Notes: generated from the sequence alone by a model not told the origin. Positions 39,712-47,885 are shown, counted from the stretch's first letter. The stretch: DNA of 64,000 nt from JBBIWA01 sp037439425 (GCA_037439425.1 JBBIWA010000001.1:232005-296004); one strand, 5' to 3'. Program-made: numbers and translations.

Positions 39712-40016
39712 GAGATTTTTCCCCCGCTTATCTGATCATTGAATTTCACCTTCACGTGCGCTTCCGAATCCACGATCCCTACGATGGTGCAATCGGTCGG
39801 CACGGTGCTTCCTTCAAAAGGGAAGCTGGCTTCTTTGCCGCGACACCAAAAGACCAGCTCACCGATTCCCGCCCCCACTGCGTCAACAGCAATCAGCGGC
39901 TTCCCTACAGCACGCAGCTCACCATCCAGCGACTGAATCACGAGGAGCTTGCGTCCGCTCAGCGCCGGGTTCTTGATCGTCGAAACGACCGTGCCAATCA
40001 CGCGAGCAAGTTGCAT
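39693..40016 (-). CDS. EutN/CcmL family microcompartment vertex protein (first of pair)
   Basis: A BMC-P-type protein of 107 aa from ATG 40016, preceded by ggagagcacatt. It contains MQLARVIGTVVSTIKNPALSG, AVDAVGAGIGELVFWCRGKEA and TDCTIVGIVD, all family signatures. The C-terminal ~20 residues (HVKVKFNDQISGGKISCYLLE) extend beyond the usual core. It heads a tight three-gene set with no BMC-H hexamer gene in the window. Confidence 0.9.
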   Translation of the reverse strand: MQLARVIGTVVSTIKNPALSGRKLLVIQSLDGELRAVGKPLIAVDAVGAGIGELVFWCRGKEASFPFEGSTVPTDCTIVGIVDSEAHVKVKFNDQISGGKISCYLLE

Positions 40017-40243
40017 AATGTGCTCTCCAGCTTGAGAGCCGAAACAACCTGTTGAGAGTCTCCGAAAAATCACCTTCCCAGTCTCCCACCGCCCCACCTA
40101 ATAACGCCATTATAGAGCACCGCCTCGGCAAAGCCAAAGAGCCGTTATCACAAGCTCGCAGACCATGACCGCAACGATAGTTAATGCTATATTGCTCCCT
40201 TCTTTTTCAGACGAAGTTCACCCCGACCATCAAAGATCAGTTT

Positions 40244-40957
40244 ATGCTGCGAGCCATTATTTTCGACTTTAACGGTGTGATTATTGATGATGAACCACTG
40301 CACCTGGAGTTGTTTCGCCGGGTCCTGGCTGAAGAGGGTCTGGAATTGAGTGAGCAGGATTATTACGACAAATATCTCGGCTATGACGACCGCAGCTGTT
40401 TCCTCGCCGCACTGGCAGATGCCGGCCGTGCACAATTAGCCTCCGATGCCGCTTTCATCAACGAGTTGATTGCACGTAAGGCTGACTACTACCGGCGTGC
40501 GATTGACCAACGTGACCTGCTTTTTCCCGGAGTGGTTGGGTTTGTGCAAGCCGCAGCCGCCCGATTCCCACTGGCCATCGTTTCAGGAGCGTTGCTGCAA
40601 GAGATTGAACTTGTGCTCACTCGCGCAGGGATTCGCCATTGTTTCCGCGCCATCATCGCCGCCGAGGATGTGAGCCAGTGCAAACCCCACCCTGAGGGAT
40701 ATCTCAAAGCACTGACTGTATTAAATGCGTATAGTGCCCAGACCGGTGCGCTCCAACCCGACGAGTGCCTGGTGATTGAGGATTCAGTTGCAGGCATCGC
40801 AGCCGCTCATGGTGCAGGGATGCGATGCCTGGCTATCACCAATAGCTATCCGGCAAGCGAACTGGCCGAAGCGGACTGGGTCGTAAGCAGTCTGGCAGAT
40901 TGTAGTATCGAGCTCTTGTTGGCCAAGCTCAAGCGGGACAGAGAGGGGCAAAGATAG
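40244..40957 (+). CDS. HAD-superfamily phosphatase (beta-phosphoglucomutase-like)
   Basis: A 237-aa HAD subfamily IA protein. Motif I is FDFNGVIIDDE (Asp8 nucleophile; Asn10 where many have Asp), motif II is LAIVSGALLQEIELVL, and motif III/IV is CKPHPEGYLKAL...CLVIEDSVAGIAAAHGAGMRCLAI. The cap domain between resembles phosphoglycolate phosphatase and beta-PGM. The Asn substitution is common in HAD phosphatases and argues against mutase activity. Divergent from the microcompartment set; the substrate is unknown. Confidence 0.86.
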   Translation: MLRAIIFDFNGVIIDDEPLHLELFRRVLAEEGLELSEQDYYDKYLGYDDRSCFLAALADAGRAQLASDAAFINELIARKADYYRRAIDQRDLLFPGVVGFVQAAAARFPLAIVSGALLQEIELVLTRAGIRHCFRAIIAAEDVSQCKPHPEGYLKALTVLNAYSAQTGALQPDECLVIEDSVAGIAAAHGAGMRCLAITNSYPASELAEADWVVSSLADCSIELLLAKLKRDREGQR

Positions 40958-41007
40958 AGCCATCTCTGCCTCTCTCCCTGCGGTCTCTGGGGTCTTCTTC
41001 GATCCGC

Positions 41008-42837
41008 TCACAGTGCTTTGACCACAATCAGCGTGAGGTCATCGTGCTGGTGTGCGCCAGCCGAGAATTCCTTGACCCTGCTGAGCACAGCATCAGCAAT
41101 TGCTGAGGCACGCTGGTGGCGGTGCTTGAGCAGCACTTCGAGCAGCCGTTGTTCACCAAAATCAATCCGGGTAGGTTGCGGCGTGTGTGCTTCGATCACC
41201 CCGTCGGTATAGAAAAAGAGCACGTCACCGCGTTCGAGATGGATGGTCTCACTTTTGTATTTCTGCTTGTCGAAGACGCCCAGCAGCAATCCTCCTGTCT
41301 TCAATGCCCGCCACTTACCCGTAGGCCGGATCAATAAGGGAGCATTGTGACCCGCGTTGCAGTATTGAAAGGTGCGCTTCTCCGCATCAAGTAGTCCGTA
41401 GACCAGAGTGACCAAAAGTTGCCGGCCCAGGTCACGATGCAGGCGCATGTTGGCCGAGCGCACCACTCGCGAAGGGCCCTCTCCTCGTCTCGCCAGACTG
41501 CGCAGAATACTGCGCGTTGCTGCCATCCCCATCGCGGCGCGCACGCCTTTGCCTGCCACATCGCCCAGCATGATGACGAGCCGCTTATCATTGAGCAGAA
41601 TGTAATCGTAGAAGTCCCCACTCAAATCGAGCGCGGGCTCAAGCCGCGCTGCGATCTCGAAGCCTTTAATTGTGGGATCTGATTCCGGGATCATCGCGCG
41701 CTGGACATCCCGCGCCAATAAAATTTCTCGCTCTAGCCGCCGTTCGTTCTCGACGCGCTCCGCGTAGAGGCGGGCATTGACGATGGCAATGCTGAGATGG
41801 TTGGCGATGTTTTCGAGTAAGCGCGCGTGATTTTGGTTGAAAGCGTTGACGCGATCGCTTTCAAGCGCCAGCACCCCTATGACCTTACCCTCATAAATCA
41901 ACGGCACGGCGATTTCAGAGCGTTGACCGTGATCCTTCCAATCGTCGGTCACGTAGTAGTCTGGGTCATGTGAGACATCGCCCACGATTACCGTCCGGCG
42001 TTCGCGCACGGCGCGACCGACCACGCCCTGCGACAGTTTGGAGCGAGTTGCTTGCACCGGTCTTTGAGCATTGTAGCCTTCCTCAATGTGCCAGACGAAC
42101 TCTTCTTGCTCTTCATCGATCAGCCCCACCAGCAGGAACTGGTAATCGATCACGCGGTCCAGCAACGGGGCCAGATGATCGAGCAATCGATCGAGGTCCA
42201 AAATCGAGCTGATCTCACGGCCAATCTCAATCAGCGTCTCCATCTCTCTGGTGCGCTGGCGCAGCTCATCGTAGATGCGAGCGTTTTCCAGCGCAATTGC
42301 CAGTTGATTACTTAGCACATTGAGAATCCGCTCGTGGTCGCGAGTGAAGTAATTGGGTTCTGTGCTCTCGACCGTCAGCACGCCCACTGCCTTCTGCTCC
42401 CGCACCATAATCAGTGGCACGGCAATCTCAGAGAGCGGCTCGTTCCCGTCTTCGGTAGCCACTCGTAGATTACGAGGGTCCTGACGCAGATCATTGACGA
42501 TAATGGTTCTTCTTTCGCGCACCGCAGCCGAAGCGATGCTATGGTCGAAAGGGATTAACTCGTGCCGTGCTACCTCCTCTGTCGGGTAGCCAATAGCCTT
42601 CTTCCACACCAGGCCGCCTCGTTGCTCGTCTACCAAAAAGAGGCCGAAGAATTTATAGTCAATCACCTGCCGGAGGCGGTCAGCCACACACTCAATCAAT
42701 TCATCCAGATCGAGGATAGAGATAAATTCAACGCTCAACTCGTTGAGCAACCGCTGGAACCGCTGCGTAAAGTAGGGCTCAGAGATCGCCTCGGATGCCC
42801 CCACTTCCAATTGGGTGAACTGTAATTCAGCAGTCAT
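41008..42837 (-). CDS. GAF-GAF-PP2C (SpoIIE-type) serine phosphatase
   Basis: A 609-aa cytoplasmic regulator. It has two GAF domains (about residues 25-180, including SVEFISILDLDELIECV and VGVLTVEST; and about 200-355, including GREISSILDLDRLLDHLAP and VIGVLALESDRVNAF). A short coiled coil follows, then a PP2C/SpoIIE domain with LSGDFYDYILLNDKRLVIMLGDVAGKG, which holds the metal-binding Asp residues, and YTDGVIEAHTP and HDDLTLIVVK. Such proteins act on anti-sigma antagonists. No partner STAS or anti-sigma gene is adjacent. The GAF ligand is unknown. Confidence 0.9.
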   Translation of the reverse strand: MTAELQFTQLEVGASEAISEPYFTQRFQRLLNELSVEFISILDLDELIECVADRLRQVIDYKFFGLFLVDEQRGGLVWKKAIGYPTEEVARHELIPFDHSIASAAVRERRTIIVNDLRQDPRNLRVATEDGNEPLSEIAVPLIMVREQKAVGVLTVESTEPNYFTRDHERILNVLSNQLAIALENARIYDELRQRTREMETLIEIGREISSILDLDRLLDHLAPLLDRVIDYQFLLVGLIDEEQEEFVWHIEEGYNAQRPVQATRSKLSQGVVGRAVRERRTVIVGDVSHDPDYYVTDDWKDHGQRSEIAVPLIYEGKVIGVLALESDRVNAFNQNHARLLENIANHLSIAIVNARLYAERVENERRLEREILLARDVQRAMIPESDPTIKGFEIAARLEPALDLSGDFYDYILLNDKRLVIMLGDVAGKGVRAAMGMAATRSILRSLARRGEGPSRVVRSANMRLHRDLGRQLLVTLVYGLLDAEKRTFQYCNAGHNAPLLIRPTGKWRALKTGGLLLGVFDKQKYKSETIHLERGDVLFFYTDGVIEAHTPQPTRIDFGEQRLLEVLLKHRHQRASAIADAVLSRVKEFSAGAHQHDDLTLIVVKAL

Positions 42838-42898
42838 ACCGAAATAGTTCTGAATTCACCAACCACAACCCGAAAAAGCCAGACCCAGAGACCATATC

Positions 42899-43360
42899 CT
42901 AGCCCTGGCACTTTGCGATAGCCTCAAGCACCGAATCGTCGCTGGGTCGGAAGAGAGGGAAGATTTCCCTGCGGTATCGGATATAGCCATCTCGATCAAT
43001 CACCACAACTCCGCGCTTGGTGCCGAAGAAGGATTTCATCCGATAGGCCCGAATCGCCCGCCCTTCAGTATCTGAGAGCAGGCGCAACGGCAGATTATAA
43101 TGAGCCGCGAAGCGGCGATGTTTTTCCACTGAGTCGGTGTTGATCCCCACGACCTCAGCGCCCAGTTGCTGATACCTGGACCAGTTATCCCGGACACTGC
43201 AAAGTTGTTTAGTGCAAACCGTCGTCTCATCGGCCGGGTAGAAAAGTAAAACCACAGTCTTTCCTCGCGCGCGGCTCAATTGCCACCGCTGCCCATTGTT
43301 ATCAGGCAGATCTATTTCCGGAGCGAGCTGGCCGACCTGCGGCCCGATCTTAGCTGCCAT
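42899..43360 (-). CDS. Peroxiredoxin (BCP/AhpC-TSA type)
   Basis: A 153-aa thioredoxin-fold peroxidase. The peroxidatic Cys49 lies in YPADETTVCTKQLC, with a second Cys54 five residues later, the arrangement of BCP-type atypical 2-Cys peroxiredoxins. GVNTDS-like (VVGINTDSVEKHRRFA) and GTKRGVVVIDRDGYIRYRR segments follow. It would reduce peroxides with thioredoxin. It is in the same orientation as the phosphatase gene, 61 bp upstream of it. Confidence 0.9.
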   Translation of the reverse strand: MAAKIGPQVGQLAPEIDLPDNNGQRWQLSRARGKTVVLLFYPADETTVCTKQLCSVRDNWSRYQQLGAEVVGINTDSVEKHRRFAAHYNLPLRLLSDTEGRAIRAYRMKSFFGTKRGVVVIDRDGYIRYRREIFPLFRPSDDSVLEAIAKCQG

Positions 43361-43721
43361 TGCCTCCCCCGCTGGTTTAAGATGGTGCCTCGTAAACTCC
43401 TCATTGTGCTATAGCGCCAGAAAATTTGCCAGTCCTCCAAAGTCAGTCGAGAGCTTTTATCAAGTCGCCCTTTTAGGCAAGGACTTACCTTGTTTGATCT
43501 TCTGGTTGTCATTCCACGTCATTGCTCGCTGCCCTGCTATGTAAGCAATCAACCAGCCAGCAGTCAGCTTGACTAAGCTGATTCGGTCAGATTGAAAATT
43601 GCCAAGCGTAAAACCTCTATCTTGGCCCACTTGGATTGTCTCTCAGTCATGGCACGGAATTAGCAAACAGCTTCATTGCGCTCAGCCCCTGCGCATAGGT
43701 CACTGCCAAGGAACTCACTCG

Positions 43722-44309
43722 ATGGTTCTCAATACTCGACTGATGAGATTGAACTCCTCACAACCTGAAGAGCCGAGAGACCCGTTAACCGGGTTACTGA
43801 CTGCCCAGCACCTGGCCACTTGTTTTATGAGAGAAGTCGCTCGCTCAGATGGCTACGGCTATCGGCTGGTACTTCTCAAACTCAGCCTCGATGATCTTCA
43901 CTACGTCAACAATACCTATGGCTACGAAACGGGCGACCGCTTGCTGCAGGAGTTTGCCTGCTTACTCTCCTCCCAGTTGCGACGCAGCGATCTGCTGGGA
44001 CGCTGGAGCGGCGCTAAGTTTGTGGCTTTGCTGCACCGGATGACCCCACAGCTAGTTGAAGACCTGTTGGTGCGTCTGCAGAAAAAGATTGCGGCTTGGC
44101 AGTTTGAAGTGAATGAGACCGAGAGGCTCAACGTCAGGATCAGCGCCGGCTATGCAATCTATGGGGTGGATGGGCGATCGCTACCAGAACTGGCGCAGGC
44201 AGCCGACCAGCGGTTGTTCCCTCAGCTCAACCATCACCCATCAGTTCACTCAGCGACAGGAAGAAGACTGAAAATCGTCTCTGGCGCTGGAGGTGGTTTG
44301 GCAGTTTAG
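43722..44309 (+). CDS. GGDEF-fold protein with degenerate active site
   Basis: From ATG 43722 (aagga nine bases upstream) the 195-aa product has a GGDEF-domain fold: DPLTGLLTAQHL, LLKLSLDDLHYVNNTYGYETGDRLLQEFA and LNVRISAGYAIYGVDGRSLPELAQAAD. The signature loop at residues 96-100 reads SGAKF where GGDEF or GGEEF is expected, so the catalytic acidic pair is lost. It probably binds a nucleotide or protein, and does not make c-di-GMP. No sensory domain precedes it. Confidence 0.78.
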   Translation: MVLNTRLMRLNSSQPEEPRDPLTGLLTAQHLATCFMREVARSDGYGYRLVLLKLSLDDLHYVNNTYGYETGDRLLQEFACLLSSQLRRSDLLGRWSGAKFVALLHRMTPQLVEDLLVRLQKKIAAWQFEVNETERLNVRISAGYAIYGVDGRSLPELAQAADQRLFPQLNHHPSVHSATGRRLKIVSGAGGGLAV

Positions 44310-44350
44310 CGACGCCTCTTATACAAGTTACCCCGACCGAAAAAGCACTG

Positions 44351-44393
44351 CGACGGGTGGCGAAAGAGCAAAGGCTCTTCCAGCCACCCGTTG
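44351..44393 (+). terminator. Strong two-part hairpin after the GGDEF-like gene
   Basis: cgacgggtggc (44351-44361) pairs with gccacccgttg (44383-44393), with one G-T pair, and an inner aagagc (44364-44369) pairs with gctctt (44374-44379). The tail tggttttacctt is moderately T-rich. This is a good intrinsic terminator candidate 42 bases after the stop. Confidence 0.7.
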
Positions 44394-44539
44394 TGGTTTT
44401 ACCTTGCTGGATCGGTCTCTTCCCAACTATCGAGATTTTCTCTGCAAAGGGCTCACCTTGTTGCTTCTTCCGAGAGTGTCTATAATGTGAGCGAAGGATT
44501 GAGGCAAGTAGTGACACTGCCTCGCCCTACAGTTTGGTC

Positions 44540-44989
44540 ATGGAGATTAATCGACCAGCGCCAATACACGACGAACTAGCGGTTGAAGATGCTAATGAGC
44601 AATTCTATCGCGCGCTGGAGAACTGTGACCTGGAGGCGATGGAAGCCATCTGGTTGCATGAAGACTGGGTCAAATGCGTGCATCCGGGGTGGGATCTGAT
44701 TGTCGGCTGGGAGCAGATCCGCGATAGCTGGAGACGCATCTTTGAGAACACGAGCGGGATGCGGGTCTCTGCCACAGATGTCGCGATCAAGATCGAGGGC
44801 GATTTTGCCTGGGTAAGCTGCACGGAGAATCTCGCGCTCTTCCTTGATCAATCAAGCGCCCCTGTTTCCGCGACGACCACTGCTACCAATCTCTTTTATC
44901 GCGTCGGGGAGCGATGGCTGATGGTCCATCATCATGCCTCACAGGTCCCAACCGAGCGGTTGATTAGTAGAAGCGACACGATTCAGTAA
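44540..44989 (+). CDS. SnoaL-like/NTF2-fold protein
   Basis: A 149-aa cone-fold protein of the SnoaL/DUF4440-like group. ANEQFYRALENCDLEAMEAIWLHEDWVKCVHPGWDLIVGWEQIRDSWRRIF is the typical N-terminal half, with the GWEQI loop. The second half has VAIKIEGDFAWVSCTENLAL and RVGERWLMVHHHASQVP. Many members have no known substrate. It begins a three-gene plus-strand series with the cupin and TPR genes. Confidence 0.82.
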   Translation: MEINRPAPIHDELAVEDANEQFYRALENCDLEAMEAIWLHEDWVKCVHPGWDLIVGWEQIRDSWRRIFENTSGMRVSATDVAIKIEGDFAWVSCTENLALFLDQSSAPVSATTTATNLFYRVGERWLMVHHHASQVPTERLISRSDTIQ

Positions 44990-45009
44990 CGCTTCAATAC
45001 GCCCTGCTT

Positions 45010-45339
45010 ATGGATGCCAAAGACGTATTTGCGCTGGCGCGCTTTGCCCCAGAAAAAATGCAGAAGATCAATCTCTTTGAGACCGAGAACTTCTTCTGCG
45101 ACCTCTATTGTTTGGAACCGGGGCAAGAGCAAAATCCCCACACCCATACAGGTGCCGACAAGGTTTATTACGTGCTCTCTGGGCGCGGGACGTTTCTGAT
45201 CGGTGACCAGCAACAGGAATTAGCTCAGCACCAGATCGTGCTGGCTCCAGCAGGAGCGCTGCACGGAGTGAAGAATGCGAGCGATGCACATCTGATCCTG
45301 TTGGTCTTTATGACTCCCAATCCTAACGTGAAGAGATAA
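45010..45339 (+). CDS. Small cupin-domain protein
   Basis: A 109-aa single cupin barrel. The first cupin motif is EQNPHTHTGADKVYYVLSGRG, with three His and one Glu/Asp-type ligand. The second motif is VLAPAGALHGVKNASDAHLILLVFMTP, with one His. These ligate a divalent metal. The function (dioxygenase, isomerase or sugar-binding) cannot be told. It begins 21 bases after the SnoaL-like gene. Confidence 0.85.
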   Translation: MDAKDVFALARFAPEKMQKINLFETENFFCDLYCLEPGQEQNPHTHTGADKVYYVLSGRGTFLIGDQQQELAQHQIVLAPAGALHGVKNASDAHLILLVFMTPNPNVKR

Positions 45340-45366
45340 TTCTCAAACCGTAGGAAGAAACAAGCC

Positions 45367-45867
45367 ATGGCGACCGAGATCGGACACGAGAAAGAGCTAC
45401 TGGAAGAAGCCACGCGCTTGTGGCAATCTGCCTACACCGCGCAAATGGAGGGGAGGCTGGATGAAGCGATCGAGCTCTACACGCAGTCCATCGAAACCTG
45501 GCCGACCGCAGAGGCTCACACCTATCGCGGGTGGGCGAAGAGTTTTCAGGGCCGTCTTGAAGAAGCAATTGCCGATTGTCATAAGGCCATCGAGATAGAT
45601 CCAGAGTTTGGCAATCCCTACAATGACATTGGCGCTTATCTGATTCAGAAGGGCGATTATTATGGTGCTATCCCATGGCTCAAGCGCGCGCTTCAGGCCA
45701 GACGTTATGAGTGCTATTTCTTCCCTCATTTCAACCTGGGCCGCGTCTATGAGCTGCAGGGAGATCTGATTCGGGCAATGAATTGTTACAAAGCAGCCTA
45801 CGATGTCAACCACAACTACCTCGAAGCGCTGAGAGCATTTCGCCGCCTGCAAGGTCGGTTGAACTAA
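45367..45867 (+). CDS. Tetratricopeptide repeat protein
   Basis: A 166-aa protein made of about four TPR units: TRLWQSAYTAQMEGRLDEAIELYTQSIETWP, AHTYRGWAKSFQGRLEEAIADCHKAIEIDPE, NPYNDIGAYLIQKGDYYGAIPWLKRALQA and FPHFNLGRVYELQGDLIRAMNCYKAAYDVN. The helical repeat usually serves protein-protein contact. No signal peptide is present. It is probably in one transcript with the cupin gene 27 bases upstream. Confidence 0.88.
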   Translation: MATEIGHEKELLEEATRLWQSAYTAQMEGRLDEAIELYTQSIETWPTAEAHTYRGWAKSFQGRLEEAIADCHKAIEIDPEFGNPYNDIGAYLIQKGDYYGAIPWLKRALQARRYECYFFPHFNLGRVYELQGDLIRAMNCYKAAYDVNHNYLEALRAFRRLQGRLN

Positions 45868-46055
45868 CCCTTCAGCTCAGGGAACCACACGGCCAAGTGA
45901 CGGAACCCGTTTCTATCGTTGCCTCAGCGGCTGGGGTGCAGACCGAGACGGCCACGGTCGGCAATCTGGTTGAAGGCAAGCAGATCGAAGCACTACAATT
46001 GAATGGCCGCAACCCTATCTTCCTGGCGCTGCTCAAACCAGGCGTGAACAGTTGA
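45868..46055 (+). pseudogene. Oar-like TonB-receptor fragment cut by repeat A3
   Basis: About 60 codons read TLQLREPHGQVTEPVSIVA, then TETATVGNLVEGKQIEALQL followed by NGRNPIFLALLKPGVNS. The NGRNP-x-FLALLxPGV segment is the plug-domain start of Oar-like, carboxypeptidase-regulatory TonB-dependent receptors that are abundant in Acidobacteriota. It has no start of its own and is cut exactly where the family A repeat begins (the repeat's gttga gives the stop). No downstream continuation is found. Confidence 0.7.
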
Positions 46056-46226
46056 GTGCGCAGCGCGAGAGGAATAAGGAAAGTTATCAAACTGGCGGTT
46101 TGATAACTGATTTTTCTTCTCGCAAACACTCAAGTGAGGCTCAGTGATCCGGCGGCGGAGCGGTGAACTACGTTTGGGAATTTCGAATTGCGAATTGCGG
46201 ATTTAAATCCGAAATCCGAAATCCGA
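46051..46226. repeat. Family A structured repeat, copy 3 (left part only)
   Basis: 176 bp matching the left part of copies 1 and 2: gttgagtgc at the edge, the hairpin gttatcaaac (46083-46092) with gtttgataac (46098-46107), and the aattgcg and aaatccg tract. The match ends at about 46226. The right module of copies 1 and 2 is replaced by the omega-RNA-like sequence. Confidence 0.82.
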
Positions 46227-46430
46227 ATCTGGGTCATGACACCATGGGATGCTGTGCCAGTTCCATGCAACTGTCGTCTGTCATTAAACAGGACTTGCGG
46301 CCGCGCTAACGGACAGTGTGGCAGACGTAAAAAGCCTAGAAACAGGGGCCGAGGCAAACATTATCTACTGCTCGCTACTCATCGGAAGATGAGTAGCGGG
46401 TAGTGGTCCTATCCGAAAGGATAACTTCCT
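46227..46430 (+). ncRNA. HEARO/omega-RNA-like structured RNA upstream of the IscB remnant
   Basis: About 200 nt without a reading frame, directly preceding the IscB remnant as omega RNAs do. It holds the run gacgtaaaaagcctagaaac, which I associate with the HEARO class. An 11-bp perfect hairpin cgctactcatc (46373-46383) with gatgagtagcg (46388-46398) has a ggaa loop and an outer ctac/gtag extension, and tatcc-gaaa-ggata (46410-46423) follows. The last hairpin sits just before the ATG at 46431. Assignment is by pattern memory and location; a covariance-model search (Rfam RF02033) was not run. Boundaries are approximate. Confidence 0.7.
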
Positions 46431-46667
46431 ATGAAGGTTTTCGTTCTCGATACCAACTATCAACCGCTTGCCCCGACTACTTTTCGTCGGGCACGGCGGC
46501 TGCTCCGCAAAGGTAAAGCTGCCGTGTGGCGGCGTTATCCCTTCACCATTATCCTCAAGAGAGCGGTGCCTGATCCCGTGCTACCGGAGATCAAGATCAA
46601 GAACGATCCTGGCAGTAAGGAAACATAACTTGCTGTAGTTAAGATCGGGCATCGCTGGAAACGATAG
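46431..46667 (+). pseudogene. iscB: Truncated IscB (PLMP domain and start of RuvC-I only)
   Basis: The 65 intact codons encode the IscB N-terminus. MKVFVLDTNYQPLAPTT is the PLMP-like start, RRARRLLRKGKAAVWRRYPF is the RRxRR/Arg-rich part, and PEIKIKNDPGSK is the first RuvC segment with its Asp. TAA at 46626-46628 interrupts, and the frame continues as LAVVKIGHRWKR to a TAG at 46665-46667. The bridge helix, HNH and RuvC-II/III domains of a ~450-aa IscB are absent. IscB is the RNA-guided nuclease ancestor of Cas9. Confidence 0.78.
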
Positions 46668-46748
46668 AGGAAAGGGCAGTCACAAATCACGAACGCTTGG
46701 CGAATCAAGGTAGCGGCGGCCGCAGGAGGTTAAGAAGCTCGATCATAA

Positions 46749-47198
46749 GCCGCGCGAGCCCGTCAACGGACAATTGCCGAAAGGACACCAAATGGGGGCG
46801 GTGGGAGTTATACTTACGATGATGAAGGCAAGCGGGTCAAACGAGTGACTGCAGGGCAGGAGTGGTGGTACGTGTATGGGATCGGTGGTGAGTTGTTGGC
46901 GGAATATCTGGCGAGTGCGCCTGCGACGGTGAAGAAGGAGTATGGGTATCGCGAGGAGCAGTTGTTGGTGATCTATGATGGGGATGAGGTAGGAGACGAG
47001 CAGTTGAAGTGGTTGGTTCAGGATCATCTGGGATCGACTCGGATGGAAGCGGACAGGAGTGGATCTTTGACAGGGATGAAGCGACACGATTATCTGCCGT
47101 TTGGAGAGGAGTTGTATGCAGGCATCAGGCAGAGTGGTGGGCAGGGTCAGTATGGATATGAGCCGCCGCAGAGCAATGTTCAGAAAGAACGGAAATAG
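46749..47198 (+). pseudogene. Rhs-repeat protein, C-terminal core remnant
   Basis: The frame is open from 46749; Rhs/YD-repeat sequence begins at about 46791 (GGGGSYTYDDEGKRVKRV) and runs through WWYVYGIGGELLAEYL and KEYGYREEQLLVIY. The conserved Rhs core end follows: LVQDHLGSTRMEADRSGSLT and RHDYLPFGEELYAGIRQ. It ends GYEPPQSNVQKERK at a TAG, where an intact Rhs protein continues QKFTxKERDxETGLDYF. The N-terminal repeats are missing. Rhs proteins deliver C-terminal toxins. Confidence 0.78.
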
Positions 47199-47229
47199 GC
47201 CAAAAAGCCGCCGAACAAAAGTACCTTGA

Positions 47230-47556
47230 ACTTTTGCTCACTTACTTAGATATTGGGAAGAAATTGTTCCCAGAGGACCACCGCTGCCGCCACCGCCTCT
47301 TGTTGACCCTAATATTTATTCAAAGAGCAAAGACAATAAGAAAACTGTCTGGGAGCTTATTGCTGCAGCAGAGGTAGAACTAGGTAAGCTTAGAAATGAT
47401 CCCCCAGGCCCAGGCGGGCCTTGGGATCATCATAAAGGGGAGATTAAAGCAATGTTGGATAGAGCAAAGAGAGTTGCTGAACGTTTAGTTGGCAAAAGTA
47501 AAGAGGCTGCACCAAAAGCCATAGAAGCGATAGAGAGAGAAGCCACAAAATATTAG
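47230..47556 (+). pseudogene. AT-rich C-terminal tip fragment (possible Rhs toxin end)
   Basis: The frame is open from 47230 to a TAG at 47554-47556, with no early ATG. It reads YWEEIVPRGPPLPPPPLVDP, then KTVWELIAAAEVELGKLRND and PWDHHKGEIKAMLDRAKRVAERLV. The Pro-rich linker followed by a compact charged domain, placed after an Rhs core in a different frame, suggests a detached toxin tip. The base composition is clearly richer in A and T than neighbouring genes. The family is not recognised. Confidence 0.5.
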
Positions 47557-47559
47557 TGA

Positions 47560-47885
47560 CGGCTTCCGGTTCTTCAGTTTGAGGAGCTAACAATAGGTGA
47601 GCCAAGCAGTATTAAGGATAGGATCGCCAGGGCGGTTCTTGCTCTAGGTTTAGAGCGGGAAGCCCCGATGAGGTAGCTTTTCACATAACAGACTGGAAAG
47701 AGAATTTGGACGAGCTTGTGGAACTTTATGAAAGAGCTGAAAACTTAAGTGATGAACAAATTCAAGATATACTCACAAAGTTTCTAGCTCACGTCCCTAA
47801 CCACGTCGCCGCAGCTAAAAAATTAATTGGGCTTGGTTCGATAGAAGATGTGTTCAATGTCGGTGTCTTTGAGGAAGATGATTAA
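47560..47885 (+). pseudogene. Frameshifted small gene, possible immunity protein
   Basis: Frame 1 from 47560 reads RLPVLQFEELTIGEPSSIKD and RIARAVLALGLEREA to a TAG at 47674. The following frame resumes at about 47661 with SPDEVAFHITDWKENLDELV, then NLSDEQIQDILTKFLAHVPN, ending at TAA 47885. Joined, they give one acidic ~105-aa protein with a single frameshift and no good start. An acidic small gene directly after a toxin-tip fragment is the usual place for an immunity gene. The family is not recognised, and the bases are AT-rich. Confidence 0.45.
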
